NCBI GenBank assembly: GCA_035771175.1
Contig: CM069610.1
Span: 18,818,001 to 18,882,000, forward strand
Source: Paratinospora sagittata
Lineage: Eukaryota; Streptophyta; Magnoliopsida; Ranunculales; Menispermaceae
Length of the DNA stretch: 64,000 nt
Reading direction: 5' to 3'
The notes under the pieces were generated by a model, which was not told the origin of the DNA, searched no databases, and saw only the letters and a program-made list of their open reading frames with translations. The position numbers were made by a program, and so were the translations under genes. How positions within the stretch are numbered: the first letter of the stretch is position 1; each line of letters begins with the position of its first letter. Of the stretch, positions 51,796 to 62,720 are shown piece after piece.

Positions 51796-53365
51796 CTCTT
51801 ACTAAGGAAGGAGAAAGTTGGGCTAATGACTTAAAACCAAGCGCTTCTTGGGAGGGGACCCAAGTTTTCTAAACTCTTGTTCTCTTTCTTTTCATTTTTC
51901 TTTCAATAATGATACTTTCTTTTTGTTTGCGTATGTTTTCGAGCAAAGTTTGGGGGTCACTACGTGGAACATACACTTTCCGTTCGTTCCAACGGAGGTG
52001 TTCTAAGGAGAAAAATAGCAACCTCAGAGCTGCGACGCTCACTTTACAGAGCCGCAACACTTGTTCCGGTGGTGTCATGCCTCAACTTAGAAAAAATAGC
52101 AAGTAGAGAGTCATAGTGCTCATTCTTAAAGTCGCAGAGCAACGATGTAATAAAAATGGCATCAACAGTGCTGCGGTGCCCATTTCGTAGCGCTGCGACA
52201 TAAAAATAATAAAAGCCATATTTTTTCTCTTCTTTTTTTTTTCTTCTCCCCTCCCATGCCTTCTTCATCTCATCCATTATTTCTGAAGTTTTTGCCCAAT
52301 TTCTCTCTAACATTCATCTTCAAGTGTTCTCTTATTGTGGACCATAGTTTCCATTTTCCTTTTCAAGTTCTTCATTAAGATTTCAAGTTTGGTGAAAGGC
52401 TTAAGCTACTTCAACGTTTTGATGTTTACTGATTACCCACCTGAGGAGGAGGAGCACTGACACTACTTTCAAGGAAGTTTTTTTTACTTCACTTTGTTTT
52501 TTTTTTTTCACATTAAGGACAATGTTTCGTTTAAGTTTGGGGAGGTTAATTAATTTGCTTTTGCTTTTGTTTTAGTTGGTTTTTCTTTAGTGTATTTTTG
52601 TTAGTCTGTGTTTTGTTTACAAAGAAAAGAGTTTTTGTTTGGTTTATTCGTCTAAGGCCAATGATGAGACATTGATTGAAGTGATTATGGCTTTTGGAAA
52701 ATGATAAATGTTAACTTAGTCTGTGTGCTTGACTCTTATACTTGTTTTTGTCTTGCTTGCAATTCTCTACATATTTAAGCACATAGCCTTGCACATTTAG
52801 TCACTTCAAACTTAGAGAAAGTTTATGCAAGTTAAGTATTTGTTTTATGATATCACTAAACTCTAGAACTTGTTTAATGATCATTTGAGGCAAAATCCTA
52901 GGCGACATATCACTAAGGGTATAATTTAGGCCATTTTTGGATCGTTTAAGCATTTCAAGCCAACCCAGTTACTATGTATATCTCTAGTTACCCCATTGAG
53001 CCTAATTTTACCTTTTCTTGATTACCCACGTGATGAAACCAGCTTCTAAATTTTTTCCTATTTGTTCGCCCTCACCTTAAGCATTTTGATTAGTCTAGGA
53101 TTCATCTTGAGCTATGCGAAGTTTGAGAAAAGAGAAGTTGACTAGCAAGGTTTGATTATGTTTGGTGTATTAGTGAAAAAAAAAAGAGTTACACTATTGT
53201 TGATAATGAAAGAATTAAGTTTGGGTATGGCAATTCAAAAAAAAAAGTAAGAAAAAAAAGGGTAGACAATGGAAGAACAATTTAAGATTGGTTGTATTTG
53301 TTGCGTTGTAAAGAGCTCTACAAAAGGTCCTAGAATGATTTATGTATTTAGGGTAATCTTAAGCC
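51796..53365 (+). other. Gypsy element 3' non-coding region (first part)
   Basis: AT-rich, no coding frame. It holds the motif array at 51990-52200, a pyrimidine run (52220-52255), the phrase CATTAAGGACAATGTTTCG (about 52510) followed by TTTAAGTTTGGGGAGG (52528-52545), a purine tract typical of this group, and A-rich runs (53175-53265). It continues after A3 and C3 at 57628-58011. Confidence 0.65.
51990..52200 (+). promoter_or_regulatory. Motif array GAGCTGCGACGCT in the gypsy 3' region
   Basis: Copies: AGAGCTGCGACGCTCAC (52026), AGAGCCGCAACACTTG (52048), AAGTCGCAGAGCAACG (52120), AGTGCTGCGGTGCCC (52158) and TAGCGCTGCGACA (52188). The matching LTR (58190-58350) carries GAGCTGCAACTTTAG, GGCGCAGCGCTAG, AGTCGCAACGCTAAA and GAGTTGCAGCAC, the same motif family. 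Confidence 0.5.
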
Positions 53366-53979
53366 TGTTGATGTAACTACTCTCATCCAGTTTTGTTTTG
53401 ACGATTGCAAACAACATACCTATGTTATCTAATCTCTTTGATGTAGATGTTTCAATGCTAACTAGATTTATCTAATGGATTCAATTGCAATGTCAAAGAA
53501 TGTGGAAGGCACAGTACTTCACGAAGATTCGAAAGCTTCATTGTTGCATTACTTTACTAGAATCTTAGTATTGTAGAGTAATTGTTACTAGTTCCAACCA
53601 CACATGATGTGCATCTTGTCAAAAATCATTCATATAGTTTAATACACTCATGCATATACATTATTATATGATTAATCATGCATGCACTTATTTTAGTTTG
53701 ATAATTATGTTATCACTTAGTCATAATTGTTTATCATATATAATTGTTTAACATGTAGTCAACTTGTCAACTTTACATAGTTTTATCGGCTCACATGTTT
53801 TGTACTTATTGCTTTTATCATTGGTTTAATCAATTAAATTACTCATGTTTTTAACTATGTTAATTATACCTTAATCGTGTCAAAAATGTTTTAAAATGCT
53901 TTTAAAATGATAATCTATATTTTATACAATGTCCTAAACCAAAAATGATCAAAAATCAAGTTTCTTTCACTTGTCAGTG

Positions 53980-54360
53980 AAGGAACGCACTCCTATAGTG
54001 AGGAACTGCTCCTGAGCTTTTTTCCAAGACTTAGTAATTTTTTTATCAGGGTTAAGGAACGCGCTCCTTGTAAGAGGAACGTGCTCCTATGGCATTTTCC
54101 GAGACTCAGAATTTTTCTGATCAAGAAAAAGGAAAGCGCTCCTATTCCCAAGGGCAAAATGGGAACAATTTTAAGAGTCAGTGGTTCTTGTTGAAATAAC
54201 TCATTCCTATGCCCAACAGACATATTGAGGAACGCGCTCCTTAATTTGAGGGAAACCTGAAACTTTTCAGATTTCAAACCAGAAACGCGCTCCTGTGTTA
54301 AGAAACGCATTCCTGTGCCTCGCTGTGATTTTTCTCTATAAATATCACACTTGCTCATTT
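53980..54360 (+). promoter_or_regulatory. A3 U3 array, TATA box and start block
   Basis: Palindromes such as AAGGAACGCGCTCCTTG (54054), GAGGAACGCGCTCCTTAA (54228) and AGAAACGCATTCCTG (54301) are followed by CTATAAATAT (54336-54345) and TTGCTCATTTG (54351-54361). This is the clearest uninterrupted example of the A-family layout. Confidence 0.75.
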
Positions 54361-55296
54361 GAAGAACAACTTTTACAAAATCAAGAGAACTTGTGCAATT
54401 TTATCTACATCATTTCAAATCGTCCTAAACAAGTTCTAGAGTTATTTAATCCTTCATTCAAAGCAAAAGTTTACTACATTTAAGTTCTTGATTCAATCTT
54501 TTGAAGAGTTCTCCAAACCATTCCAAAATCTTTGAGAAACTATAAAGGAGTTCTAGAGTGTTTGATCAAGGTGTTCTTAAGTGTTTTTCATCACATACTT
54601 GTTGATCTTGATCATCTTGGGAAGAGAAATCTCTCAACCACATACACCTTGGAGAATCGAAGAACTTCATCTTCCTTAAGTTGGGTAACTTTTCTTTTTC
54701 GATTCCAATATTTGTGTATTGAGTAGAAACGATTTTTATTGCTTGTTTTAATATATTATCAAAATCATTTTTGTCTAGTGTGTGAAACCATACTTGTGTT
54801 TTCATCTTTTATTATCTTGATAGTGGTTTCATGTGGTTTGATTAACATCGATTCTTGTGCTTAATACATCTATTGTTTGTATCGATTGTTTTGATCATAA
54901 CTTGTGTATATTGATTCACATGCTTGAACACTGATTATTTTGAATCAATAAATTTTGATCAATAACTTGCATATTGATTCTTGTGCTTCATTAATCATAC
55001 TTAGGATAAATATTTAGAAATACATGTATGCATACGATTCTTGAACTTGCATAAAAATACTTTGAATCGGTTGAATGTATTCTTGAGAAACTATTTCAAC
55101 ATTGCACTTCATTTAAAATCACAGTGGTTAGAATAGTGATTGTTGTCTCATTCAAGATTGTAAGCTTAAATTGTTGAGAGTGTTGTTATTCACTTCTCCA
55201 TATCTTTGTAATCTTGATGTATTGTTAACTTGGTTAAGTCAACCGGGATTATACCTTATTTGTACAGCACGTAACCACGCTCGTAAGTTGGTTGCA

Positions 55297-55410
55297 AGTT
55301 GTGGCTTACTAGCCAAACATTGGTGTAGGCTAGATTGTGGCTTTCTAATCAAGCCCTCGTGTAGGTTAGTGTTGTAGTGGCTTTCTAATCAGGCCTTGGT
55401 GTTGGTTAGT
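55297..55410 (+). repeat. Tandem repeat in the distal part of LTR A3
   Basis: Three units of about 40 bp built around TGGCTTTCTAATCAAGCC and GGTGTAGGTTAGT. Homologous to 17600-17710 in A2. Confidence 0.75.
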
Positions 55411-55727
55411 GTAAACGGCTTCTAATCCGCTCGTAAGTGATTAGCCAATAGTGGATTGGGAAATCTTGATCGGTGTGATTGGGTAGTAGACTTAGGTTCA
55501 AGGGGAACCAAACCACTCTAAATTCTTTGTGTCCATTTATTTTCCCGCATTTGATTTTTGGATTGTTACCGACTGCGCATATTATTTGTTTAGTTAAAAT
55601 ATTATAAAGGTAAAGCAAAAATCCGCAAAGTCCAATTCACCCCTTCCCCTCCCCCTCCCCCTCTTGGACGGTTATACTGGGCCAATAAAGCCATGATATT
55701 ATCTTTCCCTTACTGTTACCTTAGCCT

Positions 55728-57622
55728 TGTTGGTCACCCAAGAGGGGCGGTGAATTGGGTGTTATGGCCAAGTTGTGCAAGTTAAAACTCTTTTTGATTT
55801 ATATGTTTTTTATCTTACAAAAATCCTTGAATTGGTTCAAGTTATTTATCAAATAGATGGTGTGCAAACATGAGGTGCGGAAAATAAAATGATGGACACA
55901 AGGATTTTTATGTGATTCAGAAAGCTTTTTCCTACTCCACGCCTAGAGAAACATTCTCTAGTATTCCACTATCCCTGATTCAATTCACAGGTGTGAATCA
56001 AACTGTCACAATGTCTTTTTACAGGTTTAAGACAAACTTATCCTTTTACAGGCTACGGATGAACCTACTGTTTCTTTTTGCAAGATTAGGAAGAACCAAA
56101 AATTCTTTTTGCAGGTTAGGGATGAACCACTTGACCCTTTTCAAGATAAATGGTGAAACTGATCTTTAGATTCAAACCTAGGAATCTCAAGTGAACCACA
56201 ATCACTTGACTTGGATTGTTTCAACTTGAAACAACCCAAAAACACTAACTACAAAGAGTATAGTGTTTGTTCTATGTAAATAGAACAATTACAATGAAGC
56301 TCAAGATATTACAAATTAATCAATACATGAAATAAAAATGAAACTCAAGGATTGAGAAAAACTTACAACCATATACCTTTCTTGAACTCATATCGTCCAT
56401 TTTGAATGTTGTTGAAAAACTTGAATAAATGATGCAAAAGTTGAAGCTCCAAAATCAGCGAGATAATTTTTCCATTCAAATGCTTTCTCTAAGTGTTTTG
56501 AAAATGAGAAGAGGTGAAAGATAAAGTTTAAAGGTCATTCTCTCATTTTCTCACAAAAACACTAAAACTTTAGGAAATTTTGGATTTTAAAATCAAACAC
56601 TTTTCTTCCCTAAGAATCTATGGTTTTCTCTCAAAAAAGTTTGAATTTGAAAATTGAAGAGAGAAACCAAAAGAGAGAAAAAAAGAGGCAAAAATGTTCT
56701 CAACTTAGTTTATATAGTATTAGGGTTGAAAAAAACAACAAATTGATCACTTTTAAAAATCACAATTTTGCCATCAAAAAGTAGGAAACGCGTTTGAATA
56801 AAGTGGAAACACGTTTCTCTTCAAAAACACTTAAAATCATCATTCTGTCAATTTTCATGGAAACGTGTTTCTATACGAGGAAATGCGTTTCTACGGCATA
56901 ACCATCATTTTGCCAAAAATACAAAAACCGTGTTTCAAAAGGAGAAAACGTATTTCTGTGCCTCGAGCCCAAAAAGCCCATTCTGGACAAAATGATGGAA
57001 ATGCGTTTCTGCTATAGGAAACGTGTTTCTTCCTGTCCAAGTGAAAAATTCACTTTTGAACAGTGGAAACGCGTTTTCCCTTACAGGAAAGCGTTTCTGT
57101 GTGCACAAAATGTAAAGACATGTTTTCTTTGAAAAATTTAAATCCAAAACAGATTTTCTCGATAAATCATACTTTAACACACTTGAAAACAATCAAATTG
57201 AAGTTTAAACAAGTGATTAAATCATTTTAAACTTGAGGTCAAAGTTTTGACTTTTCTAGAAAATAGTTGACTTTAAAAACTTGTTAATTTAAGAACATTT
57301 TGACTTATTAAAAACATGAATGCATGCATGGAATGATTGGAAATTAAATGAGCAATATTGAAACAAGAAAGATTACAACCTAATTCGAAGTAAACTTGTA
57401 AGCTCTCATCATTTATCTTCAAGTCAACTCGTCCAAGCATTTGACTTTGACTTTGTTTGTTCCACTTGAATTGACTTGTGATCACTTGAGTCTTGTATTG
57501 GCCTTTTGACTTATCCTTGGTGCTAAAACTTACTAAATGAACTCATTAGCACCATTTGTTATATTGTTTGTAAGCATCAAAATACTAGAAAGAATCTAAG
57601 TGGAAAACCACTTAGGTCAACA
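55728..57622 (-). mobile_element. C3, solo LTR (C family, inverted)
   Basis: TGTTGGTCACCC...AGGTCAACA, 1895 bp, with a perfect TSD AGCCT at 55723-55727 and 57623-57627. It is uninterrupted and therefore supplies the empty-site reference for R3 in C2 and the complete end sequence missing from C1. A U3 array is at 56780-57105 with TATA-like TATATAAAC (minus) at about 56709. Confidence 0.92.
56709..57105 (-). promoter_or_regulatory. C3 U3 array and TATA-like box
   Basis: About ten GGAAACGYGTTTCY palindromes, for example at 56784, 56803, 56858, 56879, 56997, 57017 and 57062, with a TATA-like box at 56709-56717 on the minus strand. This is the richest C-family array in the window. Confidence 0.72.
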
Positions 57623-57627
57623 AGCCT

Positions 57628-58011
57628 AACATTACAAGCTGAATAAAGTCATATTCATCCTTGGTGATATGTTATTCTACATTAGTGGAGTTGATTTGAA
57701 AAGCAAGCCTTTTGACTTATCCTTGGTGATATGTCATATTTCACATGTTTGCATAAACTGATCTAAGTTACAAGTAGTGAGATGTTATTGGTTATTCACA
57801 CACACATGAAGAATCAAAAGTGGGGTAAAGTTTATCAGTTGAAATACTAGACATCCACAATGTTTTGAAGTTTTCCTTAAGCTTTAATTTTGTGCAATCT
57901 CTGAGGCCTACTGTGAATTTAATATTATGTCTTATGTTTCGTGATATGTGTTTTATTTTATTTTTTCTTCCTTTGCTCGAGGACTAGCAAATTCTTATGT
58001 TTGGGGGTATT
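57628..58011 (+). other. Gypsy element 3' non-coding region (last part) and polypurine tract
   Basis: Continues the gypsy element after C3. A short segment, CTTTTGACTTATCCTTGGTG, occurs at about 57706 and also inside C3 (57501), probably a small duplication. It ends with TTTGGGGGTAT (58000-58010) directly before TGATAAGTC, the expected polypurine tract and LTR start. Confidence 0.7.
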
Positions 58012-59247
58012 TGATAAGTCATTTTTTTTACTTAGATTTTTAGTATTTTTAGTTTATATATGTACTAGTCTTAGAAGGCTTTGATGCATTTATAATTTCT
58101 TTTTATTTTGTTTTGTAGGATATAGAAAAAGTGAAGGAATTCGAAGAAATTGATACATATAGAAGTTTGATGTTGCAAAACAATTGGTGGAAGAGCCACA
58201 GCCCTAAAGAGCTAGAGCTGCAACTTTAGAAAGAGATTTCAAGGCAGTGGGTGTAGAGGCGCAGCGCTAGAAGTGTAAAGCCGTGAAGCTGCAAGAAAAT
58301 TCTAGATTTGAGTTAAGAGTCGCAACGCTAAAAAAGGAGAGTTGCAGCACTTGTACATGAAGTGTTTTATTCCAAATTGAATTCCAAGTTACCTGAGAAT
58401 TGAATTCCAAGTTAAAGACCTATATAAAGAATATTTTAGGGTAAATTGAGAGAACTTCTGGAGAGATGAAGGCGGCTAACTTTGGAGACGGAGAAGCAAC
58501 ATTCAATCTCAAGATCAAATTTTTCCTTTTTTTTCTTTTCTTTCTTAATGTTTAAGAACATGATTTGTGCGTTTCTAGTTTTAATCATGAACTAATTTTT
58601 TTATCTAGCAGAACGATGTAGCCTATGCTTGATACTATGCTAGTGATTATTTGATTTATTATTATGATAATTTCTTTCAGTTTATTTATGTTTTTTTTGT
58701 TCTTAATGCTTCCAATTTAACTGGCCATGAATTGGATGATTTTATATTCAGAGTTCGACACTCGAGAGAGAAAATTTTAGTTATGATCTTGAAAAATACA
58801 ACCTAGGATTTTATAAAGTTCATGAGGCCTATAATTCCTTTGAAGCTAACTAATGAGTACTTAATATCTTAATTTTTATAGGGATATCGAATCAAATTTT
58901 AACAATATTTCTGACTTGGCACTCAAGAGAAGGAGTTTGATAAATTAGGGTTCTTGGCTTATAAACTAGGATGGTTAATTAATAATAAATTAGCTTGAAA
59001 AAACATAGTTGATGGCTAGGTGAAATCAAACCTCTAGAATCTTTATTCTTTGATTTCTTCTTAATTTTATTTCTAGTTATTTTTAATTTATTGCCGTTAA
59101 TTCTTTAGTTTAATTATCTAAATAAAGTTAAGGTTCTTTTAATTGTAGTACTTAGTAAGAATTGGATTACAATCCCTAAAGATGATAACTTTACTCATCA
59201 TTTACATTAAAACTTGACACGGTACATTTGCGATTTATTGACGAACA
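58012..59247 (+). mobile_element. G3, 3' LTR of the Ty3/gypsy element
   Basis: About 1236 bp, starting TGATAAGTCATT and ending TTGACGAACA. Start and end regions match G1 and G2 (TGATAAGT; GACACGGTACATTTGCG against GACATCGTACACTTGTGG in G1). It contains the motif set GAGCTGCAACTTTAG / GCGCAGCGCTAG at 58190-58350. The following bases, TAGGA, would be the TSD; the other copy lies outside the element's retained part. Confidence 0.8.
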
Positions 59248-60174
59248 TAGGAAATCTCGGTCGGCAGCCATGCAAGGTGTGCCCTTCAGTTGTGGCCGTG
59301 GGATCCTCGGCCTTTGGCTAAGGGGTCCTCGGCTCTCTGCCGAGGGAATGGACCTTGGCCTGTGGCCATGGAGACTTGTCCGTCTTGGTTTGCGGCCAAG
59401 TGTCCCAGTTTCGATCAGAACAATGCTCTTTTCTTGAATTTTGTGATGCGAGGTTGTTGTCCTTGAGCTGAAGTTTCTATCGGTTTCCTATTGTCTCCTT
59501 TTTGGGCATAACAAATAAAGTAAGCATAGTCTCGACCACATGTTGATGTTTTCATTCTACTGCTCCATTATGTCAAGGAATTCTCTATTAGAAAACATGT
59601 AATTTGATGCTACAACTTGGAATGTGATCCGTAAAGCAGTAAAAATGAACTCTTCACGTTATATCACACTAGAAATTTTTGGTTATTTTATCGAATTGGT
59701 TCTAAAATTTGACAAACAATAAAAATAAAAATAAAAACTTGTAGTTTAGGAGATAAAACCATGTAAATCTATTCAATTGTTAGTGAAAAATGTATAATAT
59801 CGAAACATTGATTAAAAACTAGAGTTGGCCTTAGGACCACAATGTATCTTTTCAATAGAAATTTTTCATTTTTAATTATTATTTCTAAATAGAAGTTAAC
59901 AACTTTTACTCATTTGACAATTTACATAAATATTGGATTTAGATATCCATTAAGAAATATCAACAATATTTTTCTCTTTTAATAAGGATAACAATGTCAA
60001 GTTAGGAAGTCCAAGGCATTAATGTCAAACTATACAAGATGAACCTCTGTTTCTTATTGCGTTCAAAGTTTCATAGAAGACTCTACCCAAAGCATATAGT
60101 TTCATAGCTGATTGTGGGCCAGCTTTGAGGGGCCGTCGGGTCAGATCTTGTTGGTATAGGTATTAGTGGGGTCC
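59248..60174. other. Unassigned region between two elements
   Basis: The first 170 bp (59250-59420) are GC-richer than the surroundings and contain short diverged repeats around GGCCTTTGGC, GGTCCTCGGC and CTTGGTTTGCGGCCAAG. A 69-codon ORF (59228-59437) crosses them but resembles nothing I know. The rest (59421-60174) is AT-rich without recognised genes, RNAs or repeats. It is the only sizeable stretch not assigned to a retrotransposon. Confidence 0.5.
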
Positions 60175-60533
60175 TGTTAGAAATTAACATATATTTATAG
60201 TAAAAATGATTCATTTGGGAACTTTGTAGTGAATGTATCTTGATGTGAACATATTTAATAGGTTCATGCTTAATAGGTTCATGAATGTATCTAGAAGTTA
60301 ATGAATACATGTATGTACCTAGGATAGTGTGATCCATGAACTTAATGGTTCATGTATGTGAAGATTCATGTACGCATTTATTGTATTTGCCTAGGTAGGG
60401 TCCTATAAATACCTCATGTATTCCTCATTTTCAAATCAAGCAAAGTGCACAAGTTCAAGTGCAAGCTCAAGTCCTTCTCCTTCTTCAATATTTTTTCTTG
60501 TTTAGAGTTTGTGTGCTCACTACGTTTCCAACA
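60175..60533 (+). mobile_element. R4 5' LTR
   Basis: 359 bp, TGTTAGAAATT...TTTCCAACA, with terminal inverted repeat TGTT/AACA. Contains several TTCATG/CATGAA motifs (60255-60375) and a TATA box CTATAAATA (60403-60411), followed three bases after its end by the PBS. Confidence 0.9.
60255..60411 (+). promoter_or_regulatory. R4 U3 motif cluster and TATA box
   Basis: TTCATG or its complement occurs about six times (GGTTCATGCTT, GGTTCATGAATG, CCATGAACTT, GGTTCATGTATG, ATTCATGTACG), some as near-palindromes, ending about 30 bp before CTATAAATA (60403). This resembles the U3 arrays of the SIRE-like LTRs in layout but not in motif. Confidence 0.5.
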
Positions 60534-60536
60534 AAG

Positions 60537-60548
60537 TGGTATCAGAGC
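60537..60548 (+). other. R4 primer-binding site
   Basis: TGGTATCAGAGC lies three bases after the LTR end, complementary to initiator tRNA-Met. Confidence 0.93.
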
Positions 60549-60561
60549 AAGGTTGGTCTCA

Positions 60562-61797
60562 ATGGCTTCTAACAACAACATGTTGCATCCCCAACCTCCC
60601 AAGTTCAATGGGAAGAACTATACTCAATGGAGTATTCAGATGAAGGTGTTGTACAAGTCACAAGACTTGTGGGACATGGTCGAGAATGGCTATGTTGAAC
60701 CAGAAAATCAAGTTGGTCACACCCAACAACAAGGCAACGAGTTGAAGGAGAATCGAAAGAAGGACAACAAGGCGTTTTACTTCATCTTTCAAGCAGTAGA
60801 CGAAATAGTGTTCGAGAGGATTTCCACAACCACTTCAGCAAAGCAAACATGGGATACTCTCTACAATACATACAAGGGAGAAGATAAGATGAAAATGGTG
60901 AGATTGCAATCTCTACGTAGTGAATTTGACACCATACGCATGAAGGACTCAAAAAGTGTTGAAGATTACTTCAATCGGGTCATTGTCATAGTGAACCAAA
61001 TGAGACAAAATGGTGAAAATATTGAAGATCAAAGAGTTGTTGAAAAGATTCTTCGAAGCATGTCTCGAAAGTTTGAGTACATTGTTGTTGCAATAGAAGA
61101 ATCTAAAGACCTTTCTACAATGTTTTTGGAAAGCTTTATGGGATCATTACAGTCTCATAAACTTCGGTTCAAACAATTCAACTCTACTCCTTTAGAGCAA
61201 GCATTCCAAACACAAACATCCTTCAGAGGAGGTTCTAGAGGAAGAAGAGGAGGTCACAACAACCGTGGACAAGGAAGGAGTCAAGGAAGCCAACAAAGCC
61301 AACATGAACAACAAAAAGATGACACTTCATATACGTCATCTAGAGGAGGAAGAGGACGAGGATGCGCAAGCAATAGAGGAAGGGGCCATAATCAGAAGCA
61401 GGTTCAATGCTACAATTGCAACAAGTTTGGACATTATCAATATGAATGCTGGGGAAAGAAGAATGATGATCAGACCATCTTCATGAAAGAGAAAAGCCAA
61501 GACCATAATGAAGAAGCAATATTTCTTACCTATGCTACTACACAAGAGGATGATCAAGATGAAATTTGGTATCTTGATAGTGGTTGCAATAACCACGTGA
61601 CGGGAAACCAAAAAGCATTTGTAACTTTGGACGAATCTATCCAAAGTGAAGTCAGAACGGGAGATGACAAAAGGCTTCAAGTCAAAGGAAGCGGTGACAT
61701 TTTAGTGAAAATCAAAAGAGGTACAAAACATATTTCTAATGTTTTCTTTGTCCCTAGCCTCAAACACAATCTTCTTAGTGTTGGGAATTGCTTTTGA
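60562..61797 (+). pseudogene. gag-pol: R4 gag and protease (open 411-codon frame)
   Basis: Starts MASNNNMLHPQPPKFNGKNY; the ATG 13 bp after the PBS is the usual copia position (the frame is open further upstream into the LTR). Gag core: TQWSIQMKVLYKSQDLWDMV, TSAKQTWDTLYNTYKGEDKM and RSEFDTIRMKDSKSVEDYF. A Gly/Arg-rich segment (RGGSRGRRGGHNNRGQGR) precedes the zinc knuckle CYNCNKFGHYQYEC. Protease active site is LDSGCNNHVTG (about residues 336-346), with the later FFVPSLKHNLLSVG. The frame stops at 61795-61797 by a frameshift; pol continues in another frame. Gag and protease themselves look intact. Confidence 0.92.
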
Positions 61798-62720
61798 AGC
61801 AATATAATGTCAAGTTTGACAATGATGCATGTGAGATCAAGGATAGAAGCAATACTCTTGTTGCCAAGGTGAAGATGACACATAACAAGATGTTCCCCTT
61901 GAAGATCAAAACTAAAGCGTTTTCTTGATTTAGTACAATTGTGAAAAACCCATCATGGCTATGGCATTTGTGGTTTGGACATTTGAGTTTTAAAACGTTG
62001 ACTCATATGTACAAGCATCACATGGTTAGTGGAATGTCGGACATTCACCAACCCGATCACATCTGTGAAGGGTGTGCATTTGGAAAGCAACATCGAGAAT
62101 CCTTTCCAAACAAAAGTATATGGAAAGCATCAAGGTGTCTTGAGCTAGTTCACACAGATATATGTGGACCAATGCAAACAACATCTCTTGGAGGTAATTG
62201 GTATTTTCTTACATTCATTGATGATTATAGCAGAAAAACCTAGATTTATTTTTTGAAGGAAAAATCAAAAGTTCACAAGTACTTCAAAATCTTCAAATCC
62301 ATGGCTAAAAATGAATGCGGTTACAAAATGAAGACCTTACGTTCTGATCGTGGTGGAGAGTACGTTGCACTCTTAGATTTCTTGAAGGACCATGGCATTC
62401 GACACCAACTCACTGTTCGGTATACTCCCCAGCAAAATGGGGTTGCTGAAAGAAATAACAGAGCCATCATGGAGCTAGCAAGAAGTATGTTGAAAGCTAG
62501 AGGAATGTCAAACACTTTTTGGGCTGAAGCAGTGCAACGGTGTATCTGTTAAACTGTGCTTCCACCAAAAGTGTTCGTGACATGACGTCGTATGAAGCTT
62601 GGAGCGGCGAGAAGCCTCGTGTCAACCCTCTTTGAATATTTGGAAGCATTGCCTATTCTCATGTACCTGATGCTAAGAGAAGTAAACTTGATGAAAAATC
62701 TAGGAAGTGTATACTTGTGG
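61798..62720 (+). pseudogene. pol: R4 GAG-pre-integrase and integrase
   Basis: WLWHLWFGHLSFKTLTHM and CEGCAFGKQHRESF form the HHCC zinc domain (61950-62100). Core: Asp in VHTDICGP (62157-62159), Asp in RSDRGGEYV (62346-62348), Glu in NGVAERNN (62448-62450). Spacing between the last two is 33 residues, two short of the usual 35, so a small deletion in the core is likely. A stop (TAG) at 62241-62243 replaces a residue after SRKT, another stop lies at 61926, and the frame shifts after FWAEAV (about 62530). The remainder is degraded until GYSENSKAYKLYN at 62717. Confidence 0.9.

Larger units (their letters stand above)
53366..55687 (+). mobile_element. A3, solo LTR (A family)
   Basis: Starts TGTTGATGTAAC and ends CTGGGCCAATA (CA end changed to TA), 2322 bp, with a perfect TSD AAGCC at 53361-53365 and 55688-55692. 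It has a U3 array (53980-54320), CTATAAATAT (54336), TTGCTCATTT (54351), a triple repeat (55297-55410) and a U5 block (55485-55525). It is uninterrupted, so it provides the empty site for D and N3 in A2 and for N1 in A1. Confidence 0.92.
51241..59247 (+). mobile_element. Deleted Ty3/gypsy element (Tat/Athila-like) with A3 and C3 insertions
   Basis: 5'-truncated at the C2 border. It contains a pre-RT peptide fused to the integrase C-terminus (51250-51795), a long 3' non-coding region with a motif array, a polypurine tract TTTGGGGGTAT (58000-58010) and a 3' LTR (58012-59247). Solo LTRs A3 and C3 lie in the non-coding part. The pre-RT phrase (HLHYAFLGE) and the integrase tail (LKLFSGKLKLRWS) are of the type I know from Athila/Tat-group gypsy elements; exact lineage is inference. 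5' LTR, gag and protease are absent. Confidence 0.8.

Noticed and set aside
59228..59437. A 69-codon plus ORF in the GC-richer patch
   Set aside because: No homology recognised, starts inside the gypsy LTR end, and no promoter or splice context is visible.
61336..61680. A 114-codon minus ORF
   Set aside because: Antisense to R4 gag-protease, whose zinc knuckle and DSG motif are on the plus strand.
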